This document shows positions 33,079 to 41,993 of a DNA stretch of 46,373 bases, one piece after another; the stretch's first letter is position 1; each line of letters opens with the position of its first letter. The translations under genes and the position numbers were made by a program. This DNA comes from Peptostreptococcaceae bacterium. GTDB lineage: Bacteria > Bacillota > Clostridia > Peptostreptococcales > Peptostreptococcaceae. The stretch is taken from contig JAOARY010000011.1 in assembly GCA_025210335.1 (NCBI GenBank), positions 1 through 46,373 on the forward strand. Direction: 5' to 3'. The notes beneath the pieces were generated by a model. The model was not told the DNA's origin, searched no databases, and saw nothing but the letters and a program-made list of their open reading frames with translations.

Positions 33079-33276
33079 CAAAATACCTATAAAATTTTCA
33101 AAAAAGTACTTATTATGTTAAAACGAAAAAGTAATTAAAGTAAAATACACATAAATATATTAAATAATCTGCTTAATTATTATTTTTAAGTTAATAAATA
33201 AAAAAAGAAAAAGAATCTAAAACTAACAATAGATTCTTTTCCTTTTTGAGGTATGAATATTTTTATAGGTATTTTG
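33079..33276. repeat. 16-bp inverted repeat pair bounding about 200 bp
   Basis: CAAAATACCTATAAAA (33079-33094) and TTTTATAGGTATTTTG (33261-33276) are perfect inverted copies. A third, partial direct copy CAAAATACCT lies at 33027-33036. The bounded 198 bp has no ORF. This could be a small non-autonomous element or IS remnant with terminal inverted repeats, or scattered regulator sites. No clear target duplication is visible. Confidence 0.45.
33203..33247. terminator. Terminator-like hairpin in the intergenic region
   Basis: AAAGAATCTA pairs with TAGATTCTTT around an AT-rich loop, flanked by A-rich and T-rich runs (AAAAAGAAA left, CCTTTTT right). No gene that it would end is evident, so an unannotated short transcript is possible. 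Confidence 0.55.
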
Positions 33277-33413
33277 TAGGACTGCCTTTAAATACATTAT
33301 AAAGTCTCAATTTATAAAAATCAACAAAAATTGTAAAGAAAATTGTTAAAAAAATTTCATAATTAAAAAAATATGTAATATAAAGAATTAAAAAACAGTA
33401 TAATTACAAACTG

Positions 33414-33447
33414 TGTAAATAAAATGAACATGTAAACAAAATGAACA
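33414..33447 (+). repeat. Tandem repeat, two 17-bp units
   Basis: Two adjacent units TGTAAAtAAAATGAACA (33414-33430) and TGTAAAcAAAATGAACA (33431-33447) differ at one base. The period is 17 bp, not an integral number of helical turns. It may be a recent slippage duplication or a pair of regulator sites about 470 bp upstream of crt. Confidence 0.6.
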
Positions 33448-33856
33448 AAAATGTTTTTGTATTTTAAAATTTGATTTGAAAACATTGAAAATAAATATAA
33501 TATAAATTTTAGAACTTGAGAATTACTTGTCAATGTTCGAAAAAAATTTAACGATGTGTCCATAAAATATACACTATATTAATAAGACTAAAGTTATATA
33601 TTTGTTAAAATATCAAAGAAAAAATAATAATATATAATAATTTATACCAAGAAAGAAGAGATGTAAAACGAAAAAAAACTTAAAATTTAAATTGAAAAAA
33701 TTTTATAAAAAAACATTATGGGATTGTAATATCAAAGGGTTGACTGGAAGGTATATTTATTAACTAAAGAAAAATATTTATACATTTTACTAATAAATAG
33801 TGTTACAATTGAATAGGGTTAAAAAAATAATAAAAATAATAAATTAAAAAAGTGGC

Positions 33857-33874
33857 ACGATAATCGCTTAACAA
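33857..33874 (+). promoter_or_regulatory. Possible Rex operator in the crt leader
   Basis: ACGATAA-TCGC-TTAACAA matches the Rex consensus TTGTTAA-N4-TTAACAA at 11 of 14 positions, with a perfect right half. Rex is a redox (NADH/NAD+) repressor known to control crt-bcd-etf genes in clostridia. The site lies in a stem-loop (GTGGCAC 33853-, GTGTCAC -33886) about 30 bases before the crt ATG. Confidence 0.4.
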
Positions 33875-33902
33875 TAAAGTGTCACCGAGGAGGTATTTGG
33901 TT

Positions 33903-34682
33903 ATGGAATTTAATTATCTTAAACTAAGCAAGGAGGATAAGATAGCTATTATTACTATAAGTAGACCAAAAGCCCTGAATGCTCTAAACAGTGAATTGTT
34001 ATTAGAGCTTGACAAAATCGTTGACCTAGTGGAAAATGATAAGCAAGTGAATGTTATCATTTTAACAGGGGAAGGCAAAAGCTTTGTAGCTGGAGCAGAT
34101 ATAGCTCAAATGAAAGACCTTAATTTTATGGAAGGTAAAGAATTTTCTAAATTAGGAAATAAGGTATTTAGAAAGTTAGAGTTATTGCAAAAGCCAGTTA
34201 TAGCTGCTGTTAATGGTTTTGCCCTAGGTGGAGGTTGCGAACTAGCTATGGCATGCGATATTAGATACGCATCTAAGAAAGCTAAGTTTGGGCAACCAGA
34301 AGTTGGACTTGGTATTACTCCTGGATTTGGAGGAACTCAAAGACTTTCAAGACTTGTAGGTCTTGGAAAAGCAAAAGAACTTATATATACAGCGAAGATT
34401 ATAAAAGCAGATGAAGCAAAAGAGATTAACTTAGTAGAAGAAGTTTTTGAGCCAGAAGAGTTAATGCAAAAATGTATGGAGTTAGCTAAATCTATTTCTA
34501 AAAATGCACAAATAGCAGTAAATGCTACAAAAGAAGCAATAAACAGAGGCTTTGAGACTGATATAGAAACAGGTCTTAGTATTGAAGCAGATTTGTTTGG
34601 TCTTTGTTTTGCTAGTTTAGATCAAAAAGAAGGGATGGATGCTTTTTTAAATAAAAGAAATCCTAACTTTAAAAAAGAATAA
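33903..34682 (+). CDS. crt: Crotonase (3-hydroxybutyryl-CoA dehydratase)
   Basis: 259 aa from ATG 33903, with GAGGAGG 9 bases upstream; an upstream in-frame GTG (33879) lies before this site and is rejected. SRPKALNALNSELLLELD, GEGKSFVAGADIAQMKDL and the oxyanion/catalytic blocks FALGGGCELAMACDIRYAS and QPEVGLGITPGFGGTQRL, with both catalytic glutamates, match short-chain crotonases. It interconverts 3-hydroxybutyryl-CoA and crotonyl-CoA. The next gene is hbd, 65 bp on. The codons are visibly less AT-biased than those of neighbouring loci, as is usual for highly expressed central metabolism. Confidence 0.93.
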   Translation: MEFNYLKLSKEDKIAIITISRPKALNALNSELLLELDKIVDLVENDKQVNVIILTGEGKSFVAGADIAQMKDLNFMEGKEFSKLGNKVFRKLELLQKPVIAAVNGFALGGGCELAMACDIRYASKKAKFGQPEVGLGITPGFGGTQRLSRLVGLGKAKELIYTAKIIKADEAKEINLVEEVFEPEELMQKCMELAKSISKNAQIAVNATKEAINRGFETDIETGLSIEADLFGLCFASLDQKEGMDAFLNKRNPNFKKE

Positions 34683-34747
34683 CATGACCACAACCGACGT
34701 TTGAAAGTATTAATTAGTTATAACATCAAATTTTAGGAGGTAACACA

Positions 34748-35593
34748 ATGAAAATAGCTATATTAGGAAATGGGACAATGGGAAGTGGAATCGCACAGGT
34801 TATGTCACAAGCGAATCACGACGTAATAATAAAAGGTAGAAATCAAGATAAACTTGATAAAGCCGTATCTGTTGTTGATAAAAATTTATCTAGACTAGTT
34901 AAAAAAGAAAAAATATCAGAAGATGATAAAGCTAAAGTTTTAAGTAGAATTTGCACAAGTTTAAATATGGATGATTTAAAGGATTGTGACCTTATAATTG
35001 AAGCTATTGCTGAAAATATGGATCTTAAAAAATCTATATTTAAAGAATTAGATGAAATTTGTAAGGAAGAAACTATATTTGCAACTAACACATCTTCATT
35101 ATCGATAACAGAGATTGCAGCTTCAACAAACAGACCTGATAAGGTTATTGGAATGCATTTCTTTAATCCAGTTCCAGTTATGAAATTAATAGAAGTAATA
35201 AAAGGAATTGCAACTAGTGAAGAAACTAATAATAAAATAATAGAGATTTCAAAAGAAATTGGAAAAGATCCTGTTAGTGTTTGTGAAGCACCAGGGTTTG
35301 TAGTTAATAGAATTTTAATTCCTATGATTAATGAAGCTGTAGGTATATTAGCTGAAAGTGTTGCAACAGCTGAAGATATTGATAAAGCTATGCAATATGG
35401 AGCTAACCATCCAATTGGACCATTAGCTTTAGCAGATTTAATAGGTAATGATGTTTGTTTAGCTATAATGGAAGTTTTATATAATGAGTTTGGTGATAGT
35501 AAATATAGACCACATCCATTGCTTAAAAAAATGGTTAGAGCAAATCTTTTAGGTAGAAAAACTAAAAAAGGTTTCTTTGATTATAATAAATAA
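34748..35593 (+). CDS. hbd: 3-hydroxybutyryl-CoA dehydrogenase
   Basis: 281 aa. The Rossmann start KIAILGNGTMGSGIAQVMSQ, the ATNTSSLSITEIA strand, the catalytic His in GMHFFNPVPVMKLIEVI and the C-terminal EAPGFVVNRILIPMINEA and GPLALADLIGND blocks are all present. It reduces acetoacetyl-CoA to 3-hydroxybutyryl-CoA with NAD(P)H. TAGGAGG precedes the ATG. No thiolase gene is adjacent, unlike many butyrate operons, so the acetoacetyl-CoA-forming step is encoded elsewhere. A stem-loop follows before bcd. Confidence 0.95.
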   Translation: MKIAILGNGTMGSGIAQVMSQANHDVIIKGRNQDKLDKAVSVVDKNLSRLVKKEKISEDDKAKVLSRICTSLNMDDLKDCDLIIEAIAENMDLKKSIFKELDEICKEETIFATNTSSLSITEIAASTNRPDKVIGMHFFNPVPVMKLIEVIKGIATSEETNNKIIEISKEIGKDPVSVCEAPGFVVNRILIPMINEAVGILAESVATAEDIDKAMQYGANHPIGPLALADLIGNDVCLAIMEVLYNEFGDSKYRPHPLLKKMVRANLLGRKTKKGFFDYNK

Positions 35594-35642
35594 GATTAAT
35601 TACTACTATATGTAGTTTTAATATATAAATAAAATCCTAGTA

Positions 35643-35700
35643 AAAAAAGGATGATGGAGTTTTCCATTATTAATAACTAAAACTTCATCACTCCTTTTAT
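35643..35700 (+). terminator. Stem-loop between hbd and bcd, terminator or attenuator
   Basis: AAAAAAAGGATGATGGAGTTTT pairs with AAAACTTCATCACTCCTTTT (one bulge, one G-T pair) around a 15-base loop, followed by TATATATA instead of a pure T run. It may partly uncouple crt-hbd from bcd-etfBA. Confidence 0.6.
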
Positions 35701-35763
35701 ATATACATAGGTACCAAAATAATAATAAAGTATTTTAAATTCTTTATTTAAGGAGGAAGTATA

Positions 35764-36903
35764 ATGAGATTTGGTTTGTCTAAAGAGCATATAATGGTTC
35801 AGCAAATGTATAGAGAATTTGCTGAGAATGAGGTAAAACCTCTAGCAGCAGAAGTAGACGAAAAAGAAATGTTTCCAGTAGAAACAGTAAAAAAATTAGC
35901 TAAGTATGGTTTTTTTGGAATCCCATTCCCTAAGGAATTAGGAGGACAAGGTGGAGATAATTTAGCATACGCTATGGCAGTAGAAGAATTATCTAAGGTT
36001 TGTGCTACTACAGGTGTTATAGTATCAGCACATACTTCTCTATGTGCAACTCCAATTTATGAGTTTGGTACAAATGAACAAAGAGAAAAATACTTAGTTC
36101 CATTAGCAAAAGGTGAAAAATTAGGAGCTTTTGGTCTTACTGAACCTAATGCAGGAACAGATGCAGCAGGACAACAAACAACTGCTGAATTAGATGGAGA
36201 TCATTATATTTTAAATGGTTCTAAAATATTCATAACTAATGCTGGTTATGCACAAATATATATAGTAATGGCTATGACTGATAAATCTAAAGGTACTAAA
36301 GGAATATCAGCATTCATAGTTGAAAGTGATATGGAAGGATTCTCTATTGGTAAGAAAGAAGCTAAGATGGGAATCAAAGGTTCTGCTACATGCGAATTAA
36401 TATTCGAAAATGTAAGAGTTCCTAAAGAAAACTTACTTGGAAAATTAGGACAAGGATTTAAGATTGCTATGAAGACTCTTGACGGAGGACGTATAGGTAT
36501 AGCTTCTCAAGCTCTTGGTATTGCTCAAGGTGCTATTGACGAAACTGTAAACTATGTTAAGGAAAGAAAGCAATTTGGAAGATCTCTTGCTAAATTCCAA
36601 AATACACAATTTAAGTTAGCTGATATGCAAACTGCTACTGAAGCAGCTAGACTTTTAGTATATAAAGCAGCAAGATGCAAAGATGACAAAGGTCCATATT
36701 CTAAAGAAGCTGCAATGGCTAAATTATTCGCAGCAGAAACTGCAATGGATGTTACAACTAAAGCTGTTCAACTTTACGGTGGATACGGATATACAAGAGA
36801 ATATCCAATCGAAAGAATGATGAGAGATGCAAAGATAACAGAAATATACGAAGGAACATCAGAAGTTCAAAGAATGGTAATTTCTGCAAATATGTTGAAG
36901 TAA
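35764..36903 (+). CDS. bcd: Butyryl-CoA dehydrogenase (short-chain acyl-CoA dehydrogenase)
   Basis: 379 aa. [20 protein letters not shown] (FAD/substrate block 1), [20 protein letters not shown] (block 2), [20 protein letters not shown], and the late [20 protein letters not shown] with the catalytic Glu in [12 protein letters not shown] match clostridial Bcd. It reduces crotonyl-CoA to butyryl-CoA; with EtfAB family members couple this to ferredoxin reduction by flavin bifurcation. AGGAGGA lies before the ATG. etfB follows after 13 bases. Other short-chain acyl-CoA substrates are possible, but crt and hbd next to it favour butyryl-CoA. Confidence 0.94.
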   Translation: MRFGLSKEHIMVQQMYREFAENEVKPLAAEVDEKEMFPVETVKKLAKYGFFGIPFPKELGGQGGDNLAYAMAVEELSKVCATTGVIVSAHTSLCATPIYEFGTNEQREKYLVPLAKGEKLGAFGLTEPNAGTDAAGQQTTAELDGDHYILNGSKIFITNAGYAQIYIVMAMTDKSKGTKGISAFIVESDMEGFSIGKKEAKMGIKGSATCELIFENVRVPKENLLGKLGQGFKIAMKTLDGGRIGIASQALGIAQGAIDETVNYVKERKQFGRSLAKFQNTQFKLADMQTATEAARLLVYKAARCKDDKGPYSKEAAMAKLFAAETAMDVTTKAVQLYGGYGYTREYPIERMMRDAKITEIYEGTSEVQRMVISANMLK

Positions 36904-36916
36904 GGGAGGCTTTAAA

Positions 36917-37705
36917 ATGAAAATAGTTGTTTGTATAAAACAAGTTCCAGATACTACAGAAGTTAGATTAGATCCAAAAACTGGTACACTTATAAGAGAT
37001 GGAGTACCTTCAATAATAAATCCAGATGATAAAGCTGGTTTAGAAGCAGCTTTACAATTAAAAGACGAACATGGTGCACATGTTACAGTTCTTACAATGG
37101 GACCACCACAAGCAGATAAAGCTTTAAGAGAAGCTTTAGCTATGGGTGCTGATGAAGCTATATTATTAACAGATAGAAAATTTGCAGGGGCAGATACTTG
37201 GGCTACATCATCAACTCTTGCTGGTGCATTAAAGAATATGGAATATGATTTAATTGTTGCTGGTAGACAAGCTATAGATGGAGATACAGCACAAGTTGGA
37301 CCACAAATAGCAGAGCACTTAAAATTACCACATGTTTCATATGTGGCTGATTTAAAAGTTGATGGCGATGCATTTATAATGAAGAGAATGTATGAAGAAG
37401 GATATCATATGATTAAGGCTAAGAAGCCACTTCTAATTACTACTTTAAGTGAAATGAATGAACCAAGATACATGAGCATTAAAGGTGTATTTGATGCTTA
37501 TAAGGAAAAAGAAATTAAGGTGTGGACATTAGAAGATATTAAAGATAATGTAGAAATGAGCAACATGGGTCTTAAAGGTTCACCAACAAAGGTTAAGAAA
37601 TCTTTCACTAAAGGAGCTAAATCAGCAGGTAAAGTATTTGATGTTGATGCTAAAGAAGGTGCTAAGATAATAGTAGAAAAGCTTAGAGAGAAGTTCATAA
37701 TATAA
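36917..37705 (+). CDS. etfB: Electron transfer flavoprotein subunit beta
   Basis: 262 aa, starting KIVVCIKQVPDTTEVRLDPK with SIINPDDKAGLEAALQLKDE and VLTMGPPQADKALREALAMG, then LIVAGRQAIDGDTAQVGPQI, the typical EtfB blocks. The C-terminal region contains the recognition-loop area and ends normally. With EtfA it carries electrons to and from Bcd; in clostridia the complex can bifurcate electrons from NADH to crotonyl-CoA and ferredoxin. GGGAGG lies before the ATG, and etfA follows after 34 bases. Confidence 0.95.
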   Translation: MKIVVCIKQVPDTTEVRLDPKTGTLIRDGVPSIINPDDKAGLEAALQLKDEHGAHVTVLTMGPPQADKALREALAMGADEAILLTDRKFAGADTWATSSTLAGALKNMEYDLIVAGRQAIDGDTAQVGPQIAEHLKLPHVSYVADLKVDGDAFIMKRMYEEGYHMIKAKKPLLITTLSEMNEPRYMSIKGVFDAYKEKEIKVWTLEDIKDNVEMSNMGLKGSPTKVKKSFTKGAKSAGKVFDVDAKEGAKIIVEKLREKFII

Positions 37706-37739
37706 CTAAATTTAGATTTCAGTATTAGGAGGGATCGGC

Positions 37740-38753
37740 GTGAGTCTTTCAGATTACAAAAATGTTTTCGTATTTATTGAGCAAAAATACGGTGAAATAC
37801 AAAAAGTTTCATTAGAGCTTATTGGTAAAGGTAGAGAATTAGCAGGAAAATTAGATGCAGAAGTTACAGCAGTTGTTCTAGGTAATGGTCTTAGAGATCA
37901 ATTACATGGACTTATTCATCAAGGTGCAGACAATGTATTATATGTAGAAGACGAAAAACTACATAACTACATGACAGAGCCTTATACAAAAGTATTAAGT
38001 AATATAATAGAAGAAAAGAAGCCAGAAATATTCTTAGTAGGTGCAACTGCAATAGGTAGAGATTTAGGACCTAGAGTTTCTGCTAGAATTCATACAGGAC
38101 TTACAGCAGATTGTACTTCTTTAGAAATAGATGAAGAAGAAAAGAACTTATTAATGACTAGACCTGCTTTTGGTGGAAATATAATGGCAACTATAATTTG
38201 TCCAGATTTTAGACCACAAATGGCAACTGTTAGACCAGGTGTTATGCAAGCTATGGAAGTAGATAGCAGTAGAACTGGTAAGGTTGAAGACTTCCATGTT
38301 GAGTTAACTAGCGAAGACATGAATGTTGAAATACTTGAAGTTGTTAGAGAAGAAAAGCACAAGGTTAATATCTCTGAAGCTAATGTATTAGTTTCAGGTG
38401 GTAGAGGTATGGGTAATGCAGAAAACTTCCATATACTAGATAGTGTTGCAGCTGAGCTTAACGGACTTGTTTCAGGTTCAAGAGCTGTTGTTGATGCTGG
38501 TTGGTTAGGACATGAAAGACAAGTTGGACAAACTGGTCAAACTGTTAGACCTGACTTATATATCGCATGTGGTATATCAGGAGCTATTCAACATGTTGCT
38601 GGTATGGAGCAATCAGACTTTATAGTAGCAATAAATAAAAATGAAACTGCACCAATATTTGAAGTTGCAGACATTGGTATAGTTGGAGACGTAAACAAAG
38701 TTATTCCAGCTGTTGTTGAAGAATTAAAATCTTTTAAAGCTTCTCAAAACTAA
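37740..38753 (+). CDS. etfA: Electron transfer flavoprotein subunit alpha
   Basis: 337 aa from GTG 37740 with AGGAGGG 6 bases upstream. The C-terminal FAD domain is intact: SGGRGMGNAENFHILDSVA, GSRAVVDAGWLGHERQVGQT, CGISGAIQHVAGM and IVGDVNKVIPAVVEEL. There is no N-terminal ferredoxin domain, unlike some acrylyl-CoA or caffeyl-CoA type EtfA proteins, so this is the plain short form. It pairs with EtfB for Bcd. Two hairpins follow at 38760-38864. Confidence 0.95.
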   Translation: MSLSDYKNVFVFIEQKYGEIQKVSLELIGKGRELAGKLDAEVTAVVLGNGLRDQLHGLIHQGADNVLYVEDEKLHNYMTEPYTKVLSNIIEEKKPEIFLVGATAIGRDLGPRVSARIHTGLTADCTSLEIDEEEKNLLMTRPAFGGNIMATIICPDFRPQMATVRPGVMQAMEVDSSRTGKVEDFHVELTSEDMNVEILEVVREEKHKVNISEANVLVSGGRGMGNAENFHILDSVAAELNGLVSGSRAVVDAGWLGHERQVGQTGQTVRPDLYIACGISGAIQHVAGMEQSDFIVAINKNETAPIFEVADIGIVGDVNKVIPAVVEELKSFKASQN

Positions 38754-38759
38754 TATATA

Positions 38760-38815
38760 AAAATTTATAAAATAAGATAGTATTTATGCTATCTTATTTT
38801 TTTATAAATTTTTAT
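38760..38815 (+). terminator. Intrinsic terminator after etfA
   Basis: AATAAGATAG pairs with CTATCTTATT around an 8-base loop, extended by outer AAATTTATAAA/TTTATAAATTT pairing, with T runs. It directly follows the etfA stop. Confidence 0.85.
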
Positions 38816-38864
38816 AAAAAAAGATGAAATAATGATTATTTAAAATCATTATTTCATCTTTTTT
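38816..38864. terminator. Second terminator, facing the chemoreceptor gene
   Basis: AAAAAGATGAAATAATGATT and AATCATTATTTCATCTTTTT form a perfect 20-bp stem with a 6-base loop and flanking A/T runs. It can end the minus-strand chemoreceptor transcript and back up the etfA terminator. Confidence 0.85.
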
Positions 38865-38888
38865 AATATTGATAATTATTTTATTTTT

Positions 38889-40874
38889 TTAATCTTCTAT
38901 TTTGAAAACTGATATTTCTTCTGATAATACTTTGAATTTTTCACTAAGTTCGATTGTTTTATTATGCATTTCATTTATTAATGATGTTTGTTCTTCTATA
39001 GAAGCTGTAACTTCTTCTGTTGAAGCTGCTGTATTTTGAGATACAGATAATATATTTTCCATTGAATCTAGTATTTCATTTTTATCGCTATTTAGATTCT
39101 CAATAAATAATGTCATATCTTCAAGGCTTTCACCCATTGTATTTATTATATCTAATGTGTCTATAAAAGATTTATTAACATCATCAACAACTGTATTTTG
39201 TTTTTCGTTTGAGTTTTTCATATTAACCATTATATCTACACTTTTAGAACTTTCTAATTGTATATTTTTTATAATATCTGAAATTTTACTAGCAGCATCA
39301 GAAGAACCTTCTGCTAATTTTCTAATTTCTTCAGCTACAACAGCAAAACCTTTACCAGCTTCACCAGCTCGTGCAGCTTCAATAGATGCATTAAGTGCTA
39401 ATAAATTTGTTTGTTGTGATATAGATGTTATTGTTTCTATTATAACGCTTATATCTTTAGATTTATCATTTAATGATAATATAGATTTTTCTACTTCTTT
39501 TGTGGATTTATCATTTTCTATATTTGTATCTTTAAGCTCATCCATTGTAGATTTTGTTTGTTCATTTATACTTATGGCTTTTTCAGATCCTTCTTTCATG
39601 GTATGACTTTTCTTATTAAGATTATCTAATTTATCCGAAAAATTATTTAATAAAATACTTGCATTTTGAATATTACTTGCCTGACTTGTTGCTCCATTTG
39701 CAATATCTTCTATGGTTTTTGATACATCGGATATTGATGTATTTGTGTGGTCCATTGATTTTTCAAGTGATTTTGAAGTTTTATCCATTATCTTTACAGA
39801 ACTATTAAAGTCCATAAATACTATTTTTATTTTTTCCATCATTTTATCAAAACTAGAAGAAAGAATTTCTATTTCATCATGAGTTTTAATATTTGATTTG
39901 ACTGTCAAATCACCATCTTCACCATCTTTCATAAGAGCTACAATTTGTTTTATAGGATTAGTTATATTGATTGATAAAATAACTCCTGCTGTAAGCGCAG
40001 CGATAAAGGCTATTAGACCTGCAAACAAAGTTCTATAAAGAATTATATCTGATTTTTCTGTTATTTCACTTTTGGATATTTCTGATATTACAGTCCAGTT
40101 TAATTTTTCTATTTTTGAAAAGTAAACGATTTTAATATCTCCATCATTATCATATTCAAAATAATTTTTATTTGAATTTTTTATATTATCTATTATAGTT
40201 TTATTTTCAAAAGCTTTACCTGCAAGAGAAGAATCTTTATATGCGACTAAATTGTTATTACTATCTATTATGAATGAATGCCCTGTTTTACCGAACTGAA
40301 TATCACCTACAAATTTAGAAAGAGAATCTAGTGGAATAGCAATTGCTATAACTCCAACAAAATTTCCATTATCATCATATACAGCTTTTGATGGTGTTAC
40401 TTGATGTGCTCCAGATGATGCACTAATATATGGTGAAGTCCATAGTGTTTCATTTTTGTTTTTTGATTGACTATACCAAGAACGTGCAGTTGGATCATAA
40501 TCATCTGCATAGTTTTTTATTGGATATGTAATCATATCTTTATTAGTTGAACCAAAGAAGACAAGTCTTAATTTATCGTATGTATTTATATAATGCTTCA
40601 TATCTTCTAAAAGAGTTTCTTTTGAAAAGCTACCGTTAAAAATATTTTTAGCTTCAGAATTTAAGGCTAAATAATCAATACTTTTTTCGTAGGTATTAAA
40701 TTCATTTTTTATGCTATTTTTAATATGTTGATTTATTGCGCTTGAATATCCTATTATTTCTTCTTCCATTATAGTTTTTGATTTATTATAGGAGTAAAAT
40801 CCTAATATTAAAAGTGGTAATAGAGATATTATGGTAATGCTAATTATAAGTTTTGTCTTTAATGTTTTAAACAT
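38889..40874 (-). CDS. Methyl-accepting chemotaxis protein with dCache sensor
   Basis: 661 aa from ATG 40874, with GGGGAGGAAA upstream. Membrane segments at about 9-27 and 279-302 enclose a dCache_1-type extracellular domain ([45 protein letters not shown]). HAMP spans about 302-355, and the signalling helices follow with the conserved hairpin tip [20 protein letters not shown]. It would relay ligand binding to CheA. In amino-acid-sensing dCache domains two Asp residues follow the R-x-W motif; here the matching positions appear to be Ser151 and Ala179, so the ligand is probably not a standard amino acid. A TATAAT-like -10 lies at 40916-40911. No other chemotaxis gene is in the window. Confidence 0.93.
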   Translation of the reverse strand: MFKTLKTKLIISITIISLLPLLILGFYSYNKSKTIMEEEIIGYSSAINQHIKNSIKNEFNTYEKSIDYLALNSEAKNIFNGSFSKETLLEDMKHYINTYDKLRLVFFGSTNKDMITYPIKNYADDYDPTARSWYSQSKNKNETLWTSPYISASSGAHQVTPSKAVYDDNGNFVGVIAIAIPLDSLSKFVGDIQFGKTGHSFIIDSNNNLVAYKDSSLAGKAFENKTIIDNIKNSNKNYFEYDNDGDIKIVYFSKIEKLNWTVISEISKSEITEKSDIILYRTLFAGLIAFIAALTAGVILSINITNPIKQIVALMKDGEDGDLTVKSNIKTHDEIEILSSSFDKMMEKIKIVFMDFNSSVKIMDKTSKSLEKSMDHTNTSISDVSKTIEDIANGATSQASNIQNASILLNNFSDKLDNLNKKSHTMKEGSEKAISINEQTKSTMDELKDTNIENDKSTKEVEKSILSLNDKSKDISVIIETITSISQQTNLLALNASIEAARAGEAGKGFAVVAEEIRKLAEGSSDAASKISDIIKNIQLESSKSVDIMVNMKNSNEKQNTVVDDVNKSFIDTLDIINTMGESLEDMTLFIENLNSDKNEILDSMENILSVSQNTAASTEEVTASIEEQTSLINEMHNKTIELSEKFKVLSEEISVFKIED

Positions 40875-41070
40875 ATTATTTCCTCCCCTTTATTTTGTAC
40901 CTATATATGTATTATACACTAAAATTTATATTTTAAATATTATTATTAAGAATATTTGGACTAGTTTTTTAATAAAATTGACATCTAATTTTAAGCTTAT
41001 TTTAATATTTTTATTTTAAAATAAATGGGTAAGATAATTAATGCAAGAATAAATTTAGGTATTTGGTATC

Positions 41071-41100
41071 TTATTAAATATTATTTTACTTTGGTATAAT
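41071..41100 (+). promoter_or_regulatory. Extended -10 promoter for the AIM24-like gene
   Basis: TGGTATAAT (41092-41100) with a weak -35 TTATTA (41071-41076) at 18 bases, about 48 bases before the ATG at 41148. Confidence 0.55.
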
Positions 41101-41147
41101 AGTATTTAAGCTATATTATTATATTAAAACAAATTGGAGGAAATTAT

Positions 41148-41828
41148 ATGAATTATGAAATTTTACATGAGGGTGGATTCCCTATGGTTAAGGTTAAATT
41201 AGATGCAGGAGAAAAAATTAAAGCAGAATCAGGTGCTATGATTGCTATGGAAGATACTATAGATGTAGCTGGTAAAATGGAAGGCGGAGTACTTGGTGGT
41301 ATTGGTAGAATGTTTGCTGGTGAAAAATTCTTCTTTCAAACATTAGAAGCAAATAGAGGTGCTGGAGAAGTTTTATTTGCACATGTTGCTCCTGGTGGAA
41401 TAAAAGCAATAGAACTTGATGGAATGACTGAGTGGAAAATACAAAAAGATGGATTTTTAGCTTCATCTGATACTGTTGACATAGATACAAAAATTCAAAA
41501 TTTAACTAAAGGTTTATTTTCTGGAGAAGGATTCTTTGTATTAGGAGCTAGAGGAAAAGGAACTTTATTTGTTAGTTCTTATGGTAGTATTCATGAACTT
41601 GAAATACAACCAGGAAGAGAATATGTTATAGATAATGAGCATCTTGTTGCTTGGGAAGCTTCTTTAGAATATAAAATAGAAAAAGCTTCTGCTAGTGGTT
41701 GGATATCTTCATTCACATCTGGAGAAGGTTTAGTTTGTAGATTTAAGGGACCTGGAAAAGTTTATATTCAAACTAGAAATCCATCTGGTTTTGGTTCTTG
41801 GGTTAGAGGGTTTATTCCTTCTAAATAA
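41148..41828 (+). CDS. AIM24/TIGR00266-family protein
   Basis: 226 aa, preceded by TTGGAGG. The sequence MNYEILHEGGFPMVKVKLDA, the GESGAMIAM-like block KAESGAMIAMEDTI, the Gly-rich MEGGVLGGIGRMFAGEKFF and the end VYIQTRNPSGFGSWVRGFIP are typical of the AIM24 family. The fold is a compact beta-rich barrel. Family members are widespread in bacteria and in mitochondria, where the protein affects inner-membrane organisation; the bacterial role is not established. Single-gene unit with promoter and terminator. Confidence 0.92.
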   Translation: MNYEILHEGGFPMVKVKLDAGEKIKAESGAMIAMEDTIDVAGKMEGGVLGGIGRMFAGEKFFFQTLEANRGAGEVLFAHVAPGGIKAIELDGMTEWKIQKDGFLASSDTVDIDTKIQNLTKGLFSGEGFFVLGARGKGTLFVSSYGSIHELEIQPGREYVIDNEHLVAWEASLEYKIEKASASGWISSFTSGEGLVCRFKGPGKVYIQTRNPSGFGSWVRGFIPSK

Positions 41829-41865
41829 AGTTAAATAAGATTCAATAAAATTAGAATCTAATAAT

Positions 41866-41908
41866 AAAATAGCAATCATAAAAAATATTTTTTATGATTG
41901 CTATTTTT
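41866..41908. terminator. Intrinsic terminator after the AIM24-like gene
   Basis: AAAATAGCAATCATAAAAAA pairs with TTTTTTATGATTGCTATTTT over about 20 bp, with a minimal loop and a T run. Confidence 0.9.
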
Positions 41909-41993
41909 ATTCTTGTTTTCGATTGAGTTTTGTTTTCATTTGTGATATTCTTTAACTATAGAAAATAAATTGTTTTAAAAGGATGGTGTAATT

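Larger units (their letters stand above)
32841..33902. other. About 1 kb intergenic region without a convincing gene
   Basis: Extremely AT-rich stretch between the divergent GHKL kinase and crt. It contains the kinase upstream region, a 16-bp inverted repeat pair (33079-33276) around a terminator-like hairpin (33203-33247), two 17-bp tandem units (33414-33447), and the crt leader with a Rex-like site. The one 66-codon frame on the minus strand has no ribosome binding site and a low-complexity Phe/Ile/Leu-rich product. Confidence 0.6.

Noticed and set aside
33363..33563. 66-codon minus-strand frame in the crt upstream region
   Set aside because: No ribosome binding site before its ATG, a low-complexity Phe/Ile/Leu-rich product, and it spans the 17-bp tandem repeat.
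39157..39606. 149-codon plus-strand frame inside the chemoreceptor
   Set aside because: Ser/Phe/Ile-rich shadow of the conserved signalling helices on the other strand, with no start signals.
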